A DNA stretch of 64,000 nucleotides from Brucella anthropi_A (GCF_046630315.1 NZ_LQBD01000035.1:124001-188000); one strand, 5' to 3'. Numbered from the stretch's first letter, positions 37,801-46,243 are shown. Made by a program: numbers and translations. Notes: a model not told the origin generated them from the letters alone.

Positions 37801-40409
37801 TGGTCGATTGGGTTCAGCAAAATGCAGACATACGTCCTTTAGCTGCGACAATAGCTGATCGGGGAGACCTGGCCAGAAAAACAGGAAGGACGCTTGACGA
37901 TGCCGGTGCCTGGGTCGGCGAATTCTCAGCGATCCTTGATTACCTACAGACCGATCCGGAAACACTTTTTGGAGCCAACAGGGTTGAGGAAGTTCCCTGC
38001 TCCGAATTGCAGGAGCGGTTGCAAGTTTGGTTGACCTCACGGGAACAGCTGTCCAAATGGACCGCCTACCGTAATCGCGCCAATGCCGCAAATGATGCAG
38101 GCGCAGAACTAATTGTTGAACGTCTGGAAGATGGTCGAGTCACTCCAGACGGCGTAATGTCATATTTTGAGATGGCATTTTACGAAGCCATCCTACGTGA
38201 TCAACATAGACACGATCCGGAGTTAGCTCGTTTCGACGGCGAGGTCCATGGAAGGCTGGTAAATGAATTCGCGCGCCTTGACATGGACAGGATGGGACTG
38301 TCGCGACTGGAGGTCGTTCGTTCACACCATAAACGTATTCCGGGCAAGAGCGGTGTTGGCCCCGTAGGTGTCCTCAGATCTGAAATGGCGCGTCGCCGTG
38401 GTCATATGCCAATTCGTCAGCTGATGACGAGGGCGGCTCCAGCAATTCAAGCGCTGAAGCCGGTCTTTATGATGAGCCCGCTGTCCATTGCACAGTTTCT
38501 GCCACCTGCACAACTCACCTTCGATTTGCTCGTTATGGACGAAGCCAGTCAGATACAACCTGTTGACGCCATTGGCGCTGTTGCCAGAGCGCGGCAGGTG
38601 GTTGTTGTAGGCGACGAAAGACAGTTGCCGCCAACGCGCTTCTTCTCGAAGATGACTTCAAGTAGCTCGGAGGACGACGACGAACTTGAAGGCGCACAGG
38701 TTTCCGATATCGAGAGCATTCTAGGCCTGTTTTCTGCGCGTGGTCTGCCCGAGAAAATGTTGAGATGGCATTATCGTAGCCGTCACCAGTCACTCATTGC
38801 AGTTTCAAACAGCGAGTTTTACGAGAATAAGCTGTTTATCGTTCCTAGTCCGTATACGCACGAAGCCGGAATGGGACTCCGATTCCATCAAGTTGCAGGC
38901 GGAACCTTTGAAGAAGGCGTAAATAAAAATGAAGCCAAGGCCGTGGCCAAGGCTATTATCAAACATGCTCTTGAGAACCCTAACCAGTCATTGGGTGTTG
39001 CTGCTTTTTCGATCAAGCAACGTAGGGAAATTCAGGACCAACTTGAAATCCTGCGTCGGCTTAACCCTGAAACCGAAGCCTTCTTTCATTCGCATCCAAC
39101 AGAACCGTTCTTCATCAAGAACCTCGAAAACGTCCAGGGTGACGAACGTGATGTCATCTTCATTTCAGTGGCCTACGCCCGCAATGCCCAAGGGTATATG
39201 GGGATGAGGTTCGGCCCACTTGGAGCAGAGGGTGGTGAACGACGTTTGAATGTTTTGATTAGTCGCGCCAAGCAACGCTGTGAAGTCTACGCGTCCATAA
39301 CCGATGAGGACATCGATTTGGAGCGCGCACGAGGCAAAGGCGTAGCTGCATTCAAGCTCTTCCTTCATTTTGCAAGAACCGGACGGCTATCGCTTTCCAA
39401 GCGTACTGAACGCGAGATGGACAGCGTCTTTGAAGAACAGGTCGCTGCGGCATTGACCGAGCGCGGCTATCAGGTCCATCCGCAAGTGGGTATCGCGGGG
39501 TTCTTTATTGATCTTGCGGTCGCCGATGACGCCGTTCCTGGGCGGTATTTGCTCGGGATTGAATGCGACGGTGCGGCATATCATGACTCTCGTTCAGCTC
39601 GCGACCGAGATCGTTTGCGACAAGCTGTACTCGAAGCGCATGGCTGGAATATTAATCGCATATGGAGCACCGATTGGTTTCAACGCCCAAATGCTGAGCT
39701 CGAAAAGCTGATCGCCGCGATAGAACGCGCAAAGGCCAATACACTTGAACTCGAAGGTGACACAGAGAAGAAGCGCAAAGCAGTCAATGTAGAGATCATC
39801 ACCATTGATCGTGAGGACGTGACTGAAATCGGGCTATTGCCGAAGAATGTGATCGAAAACGCAACGCCCCTTTATAAGGAGGCGTCAATCAGGCCAGCGA
39901 TCCATGTTGAACTTCATGAAACGCCTCTTGGCATTCTGGTTGAACACATTAAGGAAATTGTGGAGGTCGAAGGTCCCCTTCATCAAGACGAACTCGTCAC
40001 TCGGCTCAGAAGCGCGTGGGGATTACAAAGAGCAGGCCAGCGCATCAACAGCCACGTAACCGTGGCAATCTTGGCGGCGGCCCGAAACAAGCACATCAAC
40101 ATTGAAGGCCAATTCCTGCTATGGCCAAATGGAGAAATAAAGCTCCGTGATCGAAGTGAAGTTGCCTCGCTCAGTTTGCGTCGTCTCGATATGCTACCTC
40201 CAATGGAGATCGATCAGGGACTTCGACAATTGGTCGAGGCGAGCTTCGGTGCAACGCCAGATGAAGCGATCAATGCGATTTCCAGAGCGCTTGGGTTCAA
40301 ATCAACAAGTGGTCAATTGAGGGAGCAGATCCAAGCGAGAATTGGCTACTTGAAAAAAGCCAATATACTTGAGGAACGAGATGGACTTCTCACACTCAAG
40401 ACAGCTTAA
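34851..40409 (+). CDS. DUF4011/SF1 helicase/Vsr-like nuclease/DUF3320 multidomain protein
   Basis: An 1852-residue protein. The N-terminal DUF4011 motif LLDLSARNRLLN is at about 28-39. Walker A is GPPGTGKS at 346-353. A long helical insertion spans about 440-1150. The remaining SF1 helicase motifs are MDEASQ (D1230), GDERQLPPTRFF (about 1256), WHYRSRH (about 1306) and ISRAKQR (about 1468). A Vsr/MTES_1575-type nuclease domain follows (about 1523-1620), with IECDGAAYHDS, RDRDRLRQ and RIWSTDWF. DUF3320 (about 1680-1760) and a helical tail complete it. Such helicase-nuclease proteins are frequent in bacterial defence islands. All motifs appear intact. It probably unwinds and cuts invading DNA. 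Confidence 0.85.
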   Translation: MDKQRSESTNSVENSAFSGSLSVEDKIERARTELLDLSARNRLLNVPRFSKSAKTVDIIDEKAAEVFRILVTEGKAMTFLAGAKGREKTGEDADGEELIELALPDDDERDEQGKLVRHGDTKLQTKMTPNALQKRLLDLYFDARTLEEEQGVNILFLGLGTLKWIDPNNKENIRYAPLILVPVILERGTAGERFKLRARQEDFSSNLSLEALLDRVHSIKMPEFEATDDFSFEDYAQRIASCIAVKPDWSVQPDDIVLGFFSFAKFLMYRDLDPALWPAHAKFTDTPLIRSLVSDGFERDDDLISDEANIDSVIQPSEMTHIVDADSSQSAAIHEVKRGKNLVIQGPPGTGKSQTIANIIASAVADGKTVLFVAEKMAALEVVKRRLDAAGVGEACLELHSNKANKKAVLHDLQKTWDLGSPRGNFDGAIDTILLDLRDRLNDHPKRLHRLYEPYRLSAYTVIGHLSRLRREGMAPSDIELHNAIEWTPGHRDEVSNLLMELAERIRDIGLPSQHPWRGVGITGISPLDLERLAVRIQNSSTAFAELLERMQETTTTLQRADVIDLQDYQNCRKLADRLASCPDTISNDALSNDVWARSINDIASLVQDGKKLANVAERINEILRSGAWGSEPAGLVSQFSRVPANFSDAAFTTVEQLRTLLPRLLTAVRSLQALLGIDDIGSLASIERMVVIGQRVANAPDASPDAFVAAIWERGLDQAGDLAEAVATQQDARSELTGKVTDHAWEVDLVAARTALAVHGKRMLKFLSGDWRSARSLLKTVLVGEPSVDETLRILDLLQKGKQARSTIRDGDALGRSAFGADWRGEKTDPKPLEDLVLWMRSLRGVSTEARQIASRLSNKAAVGTSAEQVQGILEEARRLTHALWLELSDRTQILFPDATGAEDAHLSQVLRLVDELGQAEQEAKTLLKRDLATAGERSKIFQVLGLALDLKAKVDGQGTLLASAFGQRWEGIGSDWDALSLLVDWVQQNADIRPLAATIADRGDLARKTGRTLDDAGAWVGEFSAILDYLQTDPETLFGANRVEEVPCSELQERLQVWLTSREQLSKWTAYRNRANAANDAGAELIVERLEDGRVTPDGVMSYFEMAFYEAILRDQHRHDPELARFDGEVHGRLVNEFARLDMDRMGLSRLEVVRSHHKRIPGKSGVGPVGVLRSEMARRRGHMPIRQLMTRAAPAIQALKPVFMMSPLSIAQFLPPAQLTFDLLVMDEASQIQPVDAIGAVARARQVVVVGDERQLPPTRFFSKMTSSSSEDDDELEGAQVSDIESILGLFSARGLPEKMLRWHYRSRHQSLIAVSNSEFYENKLFIVPSPYTHEAGMGLRFHQVAGGTFEEGVNKNEAKAVAKAIIKHALENPNQSLGVAAFSIKQRREIQDQLEILRRLNPETEAFFHSHPTEPFFIKNLENVQGDERDVIFISVAYARNAQGYMGMRFGPLGAEGGERRLNVLISRAKQRCEVYASITDEDIDLERARGKGVAAFKLFLHFARTGRLSLSKRTEREMDSVFEEQVAAALTERGYQVHPQVGIAGFFIDLAVADDAVPGRYLLGIECDGAAYHDSRSARDRDRLRQAVLEAHGWNINRIWSTDWFQRPNAELEKLIAAIERAKANTLELEGDTEKKRKAVNVEIITIDREDVTEIGLLPKNVIENATPLYKEASIRPAIHVELHETPLGILVEHIKEIVEVEGPLHQDELVTRLRSAWGLQRAGQRINSHVTVAILAAARNKHINIEGQFLLWPNGEIKLRDRSEVASLSLRRLDMLPPMEIDQGLRQLVEASFGATPDEAINAISRALGFKSTSGQLREQIQARIGYLKKANILEERDGLLTLKTA

Positions 40410-40424
40410 AACCGAAAAAACTCC

Positions 40425-40462
40425 GCGCCTGCTTCTGCCCCGATTGCGGCAGAAGCAGGCGC
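40425..40462 (+). terminator. Hairpin terminator after the helicase-nuclease gene
   Basis: GCGCCTGCTTCTGCC and its exact complement GGCAGAAGCAGGCGC around an 8-base loop, followed by TCTT, 15 bases after the stop. No gene lies between it and 40604. Confidence 0.7.
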
Positions 40463-40603
40463 TCTTAACGTCGCATCAATTATTTGGTTTCTGGATCGCT
40501 TTGAAGGCTATCGCTTGGCAATGTTTTAGGGCGTCAGTTCTGAAATGTTTAAGTTTCTAAGCGCCGACCTGTTTTAGAGAGGCGGTTTTTACGTGGGGGC
40601 AGA

Positions 40604-40789
40604 ATGAAAAATTATGTAGCTTTCGTCGCGATCCTGATTGCGGCTATGTCGTTTTCCAATTTCGCGGATGCACGCAATACACCATGTTCTGGAAAGAAAG
40701 GCGGCGTTGCGCGTTGTACCGCCGATGGCAAGTTTCTCTGTCAGGACGGCTCAATCAGTAAATCCAAGCGACTGTGCACTAGAAAGTAG
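40604..40789 (+). CDS. Small secreted cysteine-containing protein
   Basis: A 61-residue protein: signal peptide MKNYVAFVAILIAAMSFSNFADA (cleavage after ADA), then a basic mature peptide with four Cys (TPCSGKKGGVARC, FLCQDG, LCTRK). It resembles short YdcA/thermonuclease-neighbour peptides, but I cannot name a family. It ends 7 bases before the SNase gene, so they are likely cotranscribed. Confidence 0.6.
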   Translation: MKNYVAFVAILIAAMSFSNFADARNTPCSGKKGGVARCTADGKFLCQDGSISKSKRLCTRK

Positions 40790-40796
40790 CAGTCGT

Positions 40797-41288
40797 ATGG
40801 TTCGAACGATAATGGCCGCGCTTCTCTGTGTAAGCGCTGTAGCAGCTCATGCCGCTGATATCACTGGTAGAGCCTCGGTGATCGACGGTGACACACTAGA
40901 AATACATGGTGCGCGCATTCGACTGAGCGGCATTGACGCCCCAGAAAGCACGCAAACCTGTAAGAATGCGGAAGGCAAGTTATATCGTTGCGGACAGCAG
41001 GCAGCCTTAAAACTGGATGCATTCATTCAGGAATCACAGCCTGCCACTTGTTTCCCAGTGAATCGAGATCGGTACGGCCGAACCGTTGCGACATGCCAAA
41101 CAAGCCAAGGCCAAGACATCGCCGCATGGTTGGTCGAGAACGGTCTCGCATTGGATTGGCCAGTTTATTCCAAGGGAGCATACGAACACGTGCAAGACGT
41201 TGCTATGCGAACCTCTTCAGGCCTTTGGCAAGGTGACTTCATTGTGCCATGGGAATGGCGAAAACTACCGAAAGCACAGCGTCGATGA
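40797..41288 (+). CDS. Secreted thermonuclease-family (SNase) protein
   Basis: A 163-residue protein with a signal peptide (MVRTIMAALLCVSAVAAHA) and an SNase domain: ASVIDGDTLEI, IRLSGIDAPES (with the catalytic Arg and Asp), CGQQAALKLDAFI, VNRDRYGRTVATC and AAWLVENGLALDW. The active-site residues appear present, so it may degrade nucleic acid in the periplasm or outside. The frame is open upstream to 40638, but the signal peptide fixes the start at 40797. Its TGA overlaps the next ATG. Confidence 0.85.
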   Translation: MVRTIMAALLCVSAVAAHAADITGRASVIDGDTLEIHGARIRLSGIDAPESTQTCKNAEGKLYRCGQQAALKLDAFIQESQPATCFPVNRDRYGRTVATCQTSQGQDIAAWLVENGLALDWPVYSKGAYEHVQDVAMRTSSGLWQGDFIVPWEWRKLPKAQRR

Positions 41289-42019
41289 GCCATGGAAACT
41301 CAATGAAATCGAGCAGGATTACCTACGCCATCGGCGATGTGCATGGGCGTGCAGATTTGCTGGAAAGGATGCTGGATCAAATTCAGACTGATGCTGATCA
41401 GCGAGCGGCCGAGTATCGCATTATCTTTTTAGGAGACATCATTGATCGCGGTCCTGATAGCAGGAGGGCGATGGACTTGGTACATGCAACGCTTAACGCT
41501 TCCCCGGATAGCCGCTTGATATTAGGCAACCACGAGGAATACTTGTTACGAGTATTGGATTGCAGTGAGGAAAGTCAGGAAACGGCGCACAACTGGATAA
41601 AACACGGTGGTTACCAGACATTGGATTCTTATGGTCTGGTGGATTGCCGGAGTATCCAGCATTTGGCCGAGGAATTCGGCAGACGCTTTGCTCAGCATTT
41701 GGAAATGATGCGAAAAGCTGATTCTATTATCATAGACGGTAATTACGCATTCGTTCACGCGGGTATCAAACCAGGTGTCCCATTGGCCGAGCAAGATGAA
41801 GTTATCTCACGCTGGATAAGGGGTGATTTCCTCAACCATACCGCAGCGCATGAGAAAATTATTGTCCATGGCCATACAATTACCGCTTCACATAGACCCG
41901 AGATTTACTCCAACCGAATAGCCATAGACACTGGAGCATATGCTACGGGGGTTCTAACTGCGGCGGCGATAATCACCGATAACGTTCCTGAGCGCATTGA
42001 CTTCCTGCTCGCGTCTTAA
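41285..42019 (+). CDS. Metallophosphoesterase (PrpE/ApaH-like protein phosphatase)
   Basis: A 244-residue calcineurin-like phosphatase with the motif series YAIGDVHGRADLL, FLGDIIDRGPDS, ILGNHEEYLL and later FVHAGI and VHGHT, which are the metal ligands and catalytic His of the PPP/ApaH group. It could act on phosphoproteins or dinucleoside polyphosphates. The start overlaps the SNase stop as ATGA, so translation is coupled. Presence with a nuclease in one operon is unusual and unexplained. Confidence 0.85.
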   Translation: MSHGNSMKSSRITYAIGDVHGRADLLERMLDQIQTDADQRAAEYRIIFLGDIIDRGPDSRRAMDLVHATLNASPDSRLILGNHEEYLLRVLDCSEESQETAHNWIKHGGYQTLDSYGLVDCRSIQHLAEEFGRRFAQHLEMMRKADSIIIDGNYAFVHAGIKPGVPLAEQDEVISRWIRGDFLNHTAAHEKIIVHGHTITASHRPEIYSNRIAIDTGAYATGVLTAAAIITDNVPERIDFLLAS

Positions 42020-42022
42020 TGA

Positions 42023-42353
42023 AAACTAGATTTTTGTTTTCCGAATGGATTTGAGCGGCCAGAAGCATTTGGATTTTTCGCAGGCCTGACTCCCTGTCCC
42101 CTGACGCTCTTCATAATGACCTATTCGATTACGCGTGGCGTTCCCGAGGCCGGAATAGCTTTCGCGTTCGCCATGATGATCGGAATTTGCGTCGTGCTAT
42201 CATTACTCGCCTTGATGACGGTGCTATTCAGACAAAGCGTCTCCCATCTCGTGAAGAACAGATCCCATCTGCTGGGAGCGGTAGTCACGTGCCATCGAAG
42301 TGCTGTTCGGTTTGATATTGATTGCTGTCGCCATCAGGGAAGTTTCCAGTTGA
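42023..42353 (+). pseudogene. Remnant of a nickel/cobalt exporter (RcnA/NreB-type)
   Basis: Only the C-terminal part of a membrane transporter remains. In one frame 42071-42280 gives FFAGLTPCPLTLFIMTYS and GIAFAFAMMIGICVVLSLLAL, typical of RcnA/NreB exporters. The homology then continues in the +1 frame from 42291 as AIEVLFGLILIAVAIREVSS and stops at 42353. So the 5' part is lost and a frameshift lies near 42280-42290. It sits directly before chrB-chrA, marking an eroded metal-resistance block. Confidence 0.75.
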
Positions 42354-42493
42354 GAACATTGCAATTTCTGCATCCTATTGCCAGTCGATCTGGATTGGTG
42401 CTAAAATTTCATCCAAGGGGTTGATCGCGGTTACCCCGTGAGGCGGCAGCCCAAATATCGCGTCCTCTGACCCTTTTGAGGGAGTGGACGTCT

Positions 42494-43315
42494 ATGCCGT
42501 CGAACACAGAAATCACCACATCTCAATTAGTCCGCCTGATCGGAATGCCTGACGCACCGAGGATAATCGACGTTCGCAGTGCCGACGATCTGGGGCGAGA
42601 CCCGCGTGTCATTCCAGGCGCAGTCAATCGAGACGCTCTTGCGGTCGAAACCTGGGCTGATGAGTTCCAAGGCAAACAAGTCATCATATATTGTCAGAAA
42701 GGCCAAAAGCTCTGTCAGGGATCAGCTTCCTGGCTCAGACACAAGGCAATCGAAGCAGAGACGCTCGAAGGCGGCTATGAGGCTTGGATCGCTTCAAATG
42801 CTTCTGTGGTCAACCTTGAACGGTTACCAAACCGCGATCATCAGAACAGGACCGTATGGGTAACACGCGCACGCCCAAAGATTGACCGTATTGCCTGTCC
42901 ATGGCTGATAAAGCGCTTCATCGATCCCGACGCGGTATTCCTGTTTGTTGGTGCCCAGGAAGTTCTTGAGGTAGCAGACAAATTTAACGCGACCCCTTTT
43001 GATGTCGAAGGGGTCTTCTGGAGCCATCGCGGGGATTTGTGCACTTTCGACGTCATGATCGAAGAATTCGGGCTGAAAACGCCTTCGTTGGACAGACTGG
43101 CAACCATTGTACGAGGTGCGGACACAGCGCGACTTGATCTGGCTCCACAGTGTTCAGGTCTGCTTGCGGCCTCACTCGGTCTGTCTCGAATGTTCAAGGA
43201 TGATCTGGAGCAATTGAACGCGGGATTGTTGCTCTATGACGCATTTTATCGATGGGCGCGTGATGCTGTTGACGAAACCCATAATTGGCCATCTGGCAAG
43301 CCGGGAGGTCAATAA
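42494..43315 (+). CDS. chrB: ChrB-type chromate-resistance regulator with rhodanese domain
   Basis: A 273-residue protein with an N-terminal rhodanese-like domain (about 10-105; RIIDVRSADDLGRDPRVIPGA, active Cys in IIYCQKG) fused to a ChrB C-terminal domain (about 120-265; WVTRARPKIDRIACPWLIKRFIDP). ChrB proteins in alphaproteobacteria act as chromate-responsive regulators or accessory factors for ChrA. The start at 42494 has GGAGTGG upstream. Its stop overlaps the chrA start as TAATG. Confidence 0.88.
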   Translation: MPSNTEITTSQLVRLIGMPDAPRIIDVRSADDLGRDPRVIPGAVNRDALAVETWADEFQGKQVIIYCQKGQKLCQGSASWLRHKAIEAETLEGGYEAWIASNASVVNLERLPNRDHQNRTVWVTRARPKIDRIACPWLIKRFIDPDAVFLFVGAQEVLEVADKFNATPFDVEGVFWSHRGDLCTFDVMIEEFGLKTPSLDRLATIVRGADTARLDLAPQCSGLLAASLGLSRMFKDDLEQLNAGLLLYDAFYRWARDAVDETHNWPSGKPGGQ

Positions 43316-44715
43316 TGAACGCGTCTGTGAACCAATCCCGTATCCAAACGTCACCATCTGCTCCTGATCATGGAATTCCGTTAGGAGAGGCATTGCGTGT
43401 ATGGGCGCGAGTGGCGGCACTGAGCTTCGGAGGACCCGCAGGCCAGATCGCGGTGATGCACCGAATTATCGTCGAGGAAAAGCGATGGATCGGGGAGGAC
43501 CGATTTCTGCATGCCCTCAACTACTGCATGCTTTTGCCAGGTCCGGAAGCGCATCAGCTTGCCATTTATATTGGCTGGCTTCTGCATAAAACCAGAGGTG
43601 GGCTGGTCGCTGGAATTCTCTTTGTCCTGCCAGGATTCCTGTCCATCCTGATTTTGAGTCTGACCTATGTGGCGTTCGGCCATGTGACAGCGATTGCAGG
43701 TTTCCTTTTTGGATTGAAAGCAGCCGTGCTGACAGTCGTGATCCAGGCTGTCCTGCGTATAGGACAAAGAACCCTCAGAAATAATGCGCTGATTGCCATT
43801 GCGGTCTCTGCGTTTCTAGCGATATTTCTGTTCAGTTTTCCTTTCCCGTTGATCGTAGCTATGGCGGGAACAATCGGCTTGATCACGGCACATTTTGGAT
43901 CGACGAGCTTTCAAACAGGTGGTGGCCATAAGCGTGCGGTCAACGCTCTTGCAGACAAGGATTCGGTCATCGGAGAAAACACTCCGGACCACGCGACACC
44001 CAATCTGCGATGGTCGATCAGCATTTCTCTGGTGTTTTTGTCTTTGTGGCTCGGCCCGGTGCTCGCCTTTTATATCGGTCTGGGCCCGCAAAACGTCTTT
44101 TCCCAGATCGCAATTTTCTTCAGCAAAATGGCGATGGTCACGTTCGGAGGAGCCTATGCTGTTCTCTCTTACGTTGCTCAGGAAGCCGTCCAACGTTTTG
44201 GCTGGGTCACAGCAGGCGAAATGCTCGACGGTCTCGGCATGGCGGAAACGACGCCTGGACCGTTGATCCAAGTCGTTCAATTCGTCGGATTTCTCGGCGC
44301 TTATCGTTCTCCGGGCGACCTGAATCCGTACGTAGCAGCAACATTGGCAGCTGTTCTGACCACATGGGTGACGTTTCTGCCCTGCTTTCTCTGGATATTC
44401 CTCGGTGCCCCATTCATCGAAACATTACGCGGGAACAAGGCAGTTTCGGCGGCGCTCACGGCCATAACCGCATCTGTCGTCGGCGTAATAATGAACCTTG
44501 CTATCTGGTTCGCCATGCATGTGCTGTTTCAAGAGGTCGTGAAGCACCAGTATGACTGGATCGGCTTATGGAGTCCGGTTTGGGATACGTTGAATGTGCC
44601 AGCTCTCGTATTGACAATCGCCAGCCTCATCGCGGCATTCGTGCTTCGGATGAAAATGATCCCGCTGCTCTTGCTCAGTTCGTTAGCTGGGCTGGCTTGG
44701 TATCTCGTTGCGTAG
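43315..44715 (+). CDS. chrA: Chromate efflux transporter ChrA
   Basis: A 466-residue long-chain CHR transporter made of two homologous halves of about six TMs. Family motifs include LSFGGPAGQIAVMHR (first half), LPGPEAHQLA, TFGGAYAVLSYVAQEAV and TTPGPLIQVVQFVGF. It exports chromate from the cytoplasm. It is translationally coupled to chrB. Confidence 0.93.
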   Translation: MNASVNQSRIQTSPSAPDHGIPLGEALRVWARVAALSFGGPAGQIAVMHRIIVEEKRWIGEDRFLHALNYCMLLPGPEAHQLAIYIGWLLHKTRGGLVAGILFVLPGFLSILILSLTYVAFGHVTAIAGFLFGLKAAVLTVVIQAVLRIGQRTLRNNALIAIAVSAFLAIFLFSFPFPLIVAMAGTIGLITAHFGSTSFQTGGGHKRAVNALADKDSVIGENTPDHATPNLRWSISISLVFLSLWLGPVLAFYIGLGPQNVFSQIAIFFSKMAMVTFGGAYAVLSYVAQEAVQRFGWVTAGEMLDGLGMAETTPGPLIQVVQFVGFLGAYRSPGDLNPYVAATLAAVLTTWVTFLPCFLWIFLGAPFIETLRGNKAVSAALTAITASVVGVIMNLAIWFAMHVLFQEVVKHQYDWIGLWSPVWDTLNVPALVLTIASLIAAFVLRMKMIPLLLLSSLAGLAWYLVA

Positions 44716-44869
44716 TGCGAACAGTCCAAAGAGTGCTGTAGGTTCAAAAGATTTCGCGCAGGTCATACGACCTGCAAACCGCGCGTTCGTGTGAGTTCTT
44801 TAAGCTCGATAGTACCTAATGCCAGCCCATCGGATGCTGATTTGCGCTTTGGGAAAACTGCCAAATCAA

Positions 44870-45064
44870 TCAATCATTTTCTTCCAAAGGGCCGCCCCTC
44901 GACAAAAACTCTGTCGGATTGCCCGCTTTTACGTCGCCAAGAAATTTTATCTCGAATCTCCTGTTGCCGACGCGAAATGTTTGAGGGCCTTCTTTTTCCA
45001 CGATGGCGAGTAATTCGGTCAAACGCTCACTAGGCTTAACGTCGAGTAGCTTTTCGTTCGCCAT
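44870..45064 (-). CDS. Small antitoxin-like protein
   Basis: A 64-residue charged protein, MANEKLLDVKPSERLTELL..., ending GGPLEEND. Length, a helix followed by a beta-rich middle (FRVGNRRFEIKF) and the acidic tail are antitoxin-like, but I recognise no family. GGAGATTAGTTA precedes the ATG. It is divergent from the PIN-domain gene by 130 bases, so pairing with it is only a suggestion. Confidence 0.45.
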   Translation of the reverse strand: MANEKLLDVKPSERLTELLAIVEKEGPQTFRVGNRRFEIKFLGDVKAGNPTEFLSRGGPLEEND

Positions 45065-45194
45065 TAACTAATCTCCATGCGGAATACAGCCCACTTATTT
45101 CGCGAGCTGCTAATATTCACCCAATTAATTATTTACGAAATCACTTCGAATTGGCCTTAAATTCTGGTGATCCCGTGGGAATTCAGAGTGTCCA

Positions 45195-45731
45195 ATGACC
45201 CAATCGCCACGCATTCTATTGGACACCTGCGTGATTTCCCAGTTCACGTACAAGAATCCTTCTGAGCACCTTATCACGTGGCTCAGGACATTTCCGGAAG
45301 ATTCTTTAGCGATTTCAGTGGCAACCGTCGCAGAAATTCAAAAAGGCATAGAGAATTTAAGGGCTGCTAATTCACCTCGCGTTCAAGCATTTGAGACCTG
45401 GCTTGATGAACTTTTGACCACAGACATCAACTGCATTCCGCAGTGTACGAAAGTGGCAAGACTTCAAGGTAAAATGGTTTCTGTACCCGCCCTGAAGAAT
45501 CTTTGGGTTCCAGACCCAAATGCAAAATCGCCAAAATATGGACAGGATCTGCTCATCGCGGCCACCAGCATCTGTCACAACCTTCCAATTGCAACGATGA
45601 ATATCAAAGATTTTGAAGCCATTCACGAGCACTTCCGTTTACCCGGATTAATTGATCCAAGCACCTCCGTCTGGCATGTGTCACAGCAAAGCCCTGTTCC
45701 ATCGTCATCTGACGACCAATTTATGGCCTGA
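45195..45731 (+). CDS. PIN-domain (VapC/FitB-like) putative toxin
   Basis: A 178-residue PIN protein with the acidic site LLDTCVIS (D10), VAEIQKGI (E47), YGQDLLIAATS (D118) and a following Asp in NIKDFEAI. VapC/FitB-type PIN proteins are magnesium-dependent RNases of toxin-antitoxin systems. The C-terminal 30 residues after LPGL are extra and low in complexity. No same-strand antitoxin precedes it; the only candidate is the divergent 64-residue protein. Confidence 0.8.
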   Translation: MTQSPRILLDTCVISQFTYKNPSEHLITWLRTFPEDSLAISVATVAEIQKGIENLRAANSPRVQAFETWLDELLTTDINCIPQCTKVARLQGKMVSVPALKNLWVPDPNAKSPKYGQDLLIAATSICHNLPIATMNIKDFEAIHEHFRLPGLIDPSTSVWHVSQQSPVPSSSDDQFMA

Positions 45732-45736
45732 CGTAA

Positions 45737-45928
45737 CTAAGGTTTCCCTTACTCAGGATATATGGAAACAGTAGAAGCATAGCTGCACTCACAGCACTCG
45801 CCCAATCGCCACGGCTCGACACCTTTCTATCGTTGGTGAAACATGAGCCCGATGGTCTTCCTGTCGGAGAACTCGCTCGGATGTTGGATGTTCCGCAGAA
45901 CACAGTGTCTGCACACCTCGCGAAATGA
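45737..45928 (+). pseudogene. ArsR-family regulator remnant
   Basis: Bases 45779-45928 read IAALTALAQSPRLDTFLSLV, then GLPVGELARMLDVPQNTVSAHLAK, then TGA. This is the N-terminal half of an ArsR winged helix through the recognition helix. There is no start codon in frame and the second half is missing. It fits the metal/arsenic-resistance remnants nearby. Confidence 0.7.
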
Positions 45929-46070
45929 ATAATCCTTCCTTCCGTCATCATACTTTTCTGTATCAGCCGTCTTCGCGAAGAAAGCATCCGTAAAGCTTGA
46001 AAGTCCCTGTCAGATCCAGAATGCAAATTCATTCAGGTCGCCGAAAATTTCCAGTTGACTCCTGAAGTTT

Positions 46071-46085
46071 GTTCACTCTATGTTC
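46071..46085. promoter_or_regulatory. LexA (SOS) box, GTTC-N7-GTTC
   Basis: GTTCACTCTATGTTC matches exactly the alphaproteobacterial LexA direct repeat GTTC-N7-GTTC. It lies 159 bases before the first gene of the 46.2-49.3 kb module and 6 bases before a short leader ORF. SOS control is inference from the perfect match and position. Confidence 0.7.
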
Positions 46086-46090
46086 ACATC

Positions 46091-46177
46091 ATGAAACACG
46101 CGCTCGCCCATTCCCCATTGCTGACTATGCTCTCTGTTGAGCTTGTCGCCCGTGTGCGTCGAATACGTAGCTTCTGA
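46091..46177 (+). CDS. Possible 28-residue leader peptide
   Basis: ATG at 46091, stop at 46175-46177, encoding MKHALAHSPLLTMLSVELVA and a basic tail RVRRIRSF. It follows the LexA box with no clear ribosome site. It may be chance. The stretch 45929-46243 holds nothing else except this ORF, the LexA box and a GGCG/CGCC hairpin near 46201-46223. Confidence 0.25.
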   Translation: MKHALAHSPLLTMLSVELVARVRRIRSF

Positions 46178-46243
46178 GTTTTTGAACCCCGCAGTTCATA
46201 GGCGGCGTAAGTTCATCCGCCATACTCAGAGGAACTCTTTTCA

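Noticed and set aside
45721..46032. A 103-codon minus-strand ORF over the ArsR remnant
   Set aside because: The plus-strand reading has clear ArsR similarity; the minus-strand translation shows no family.
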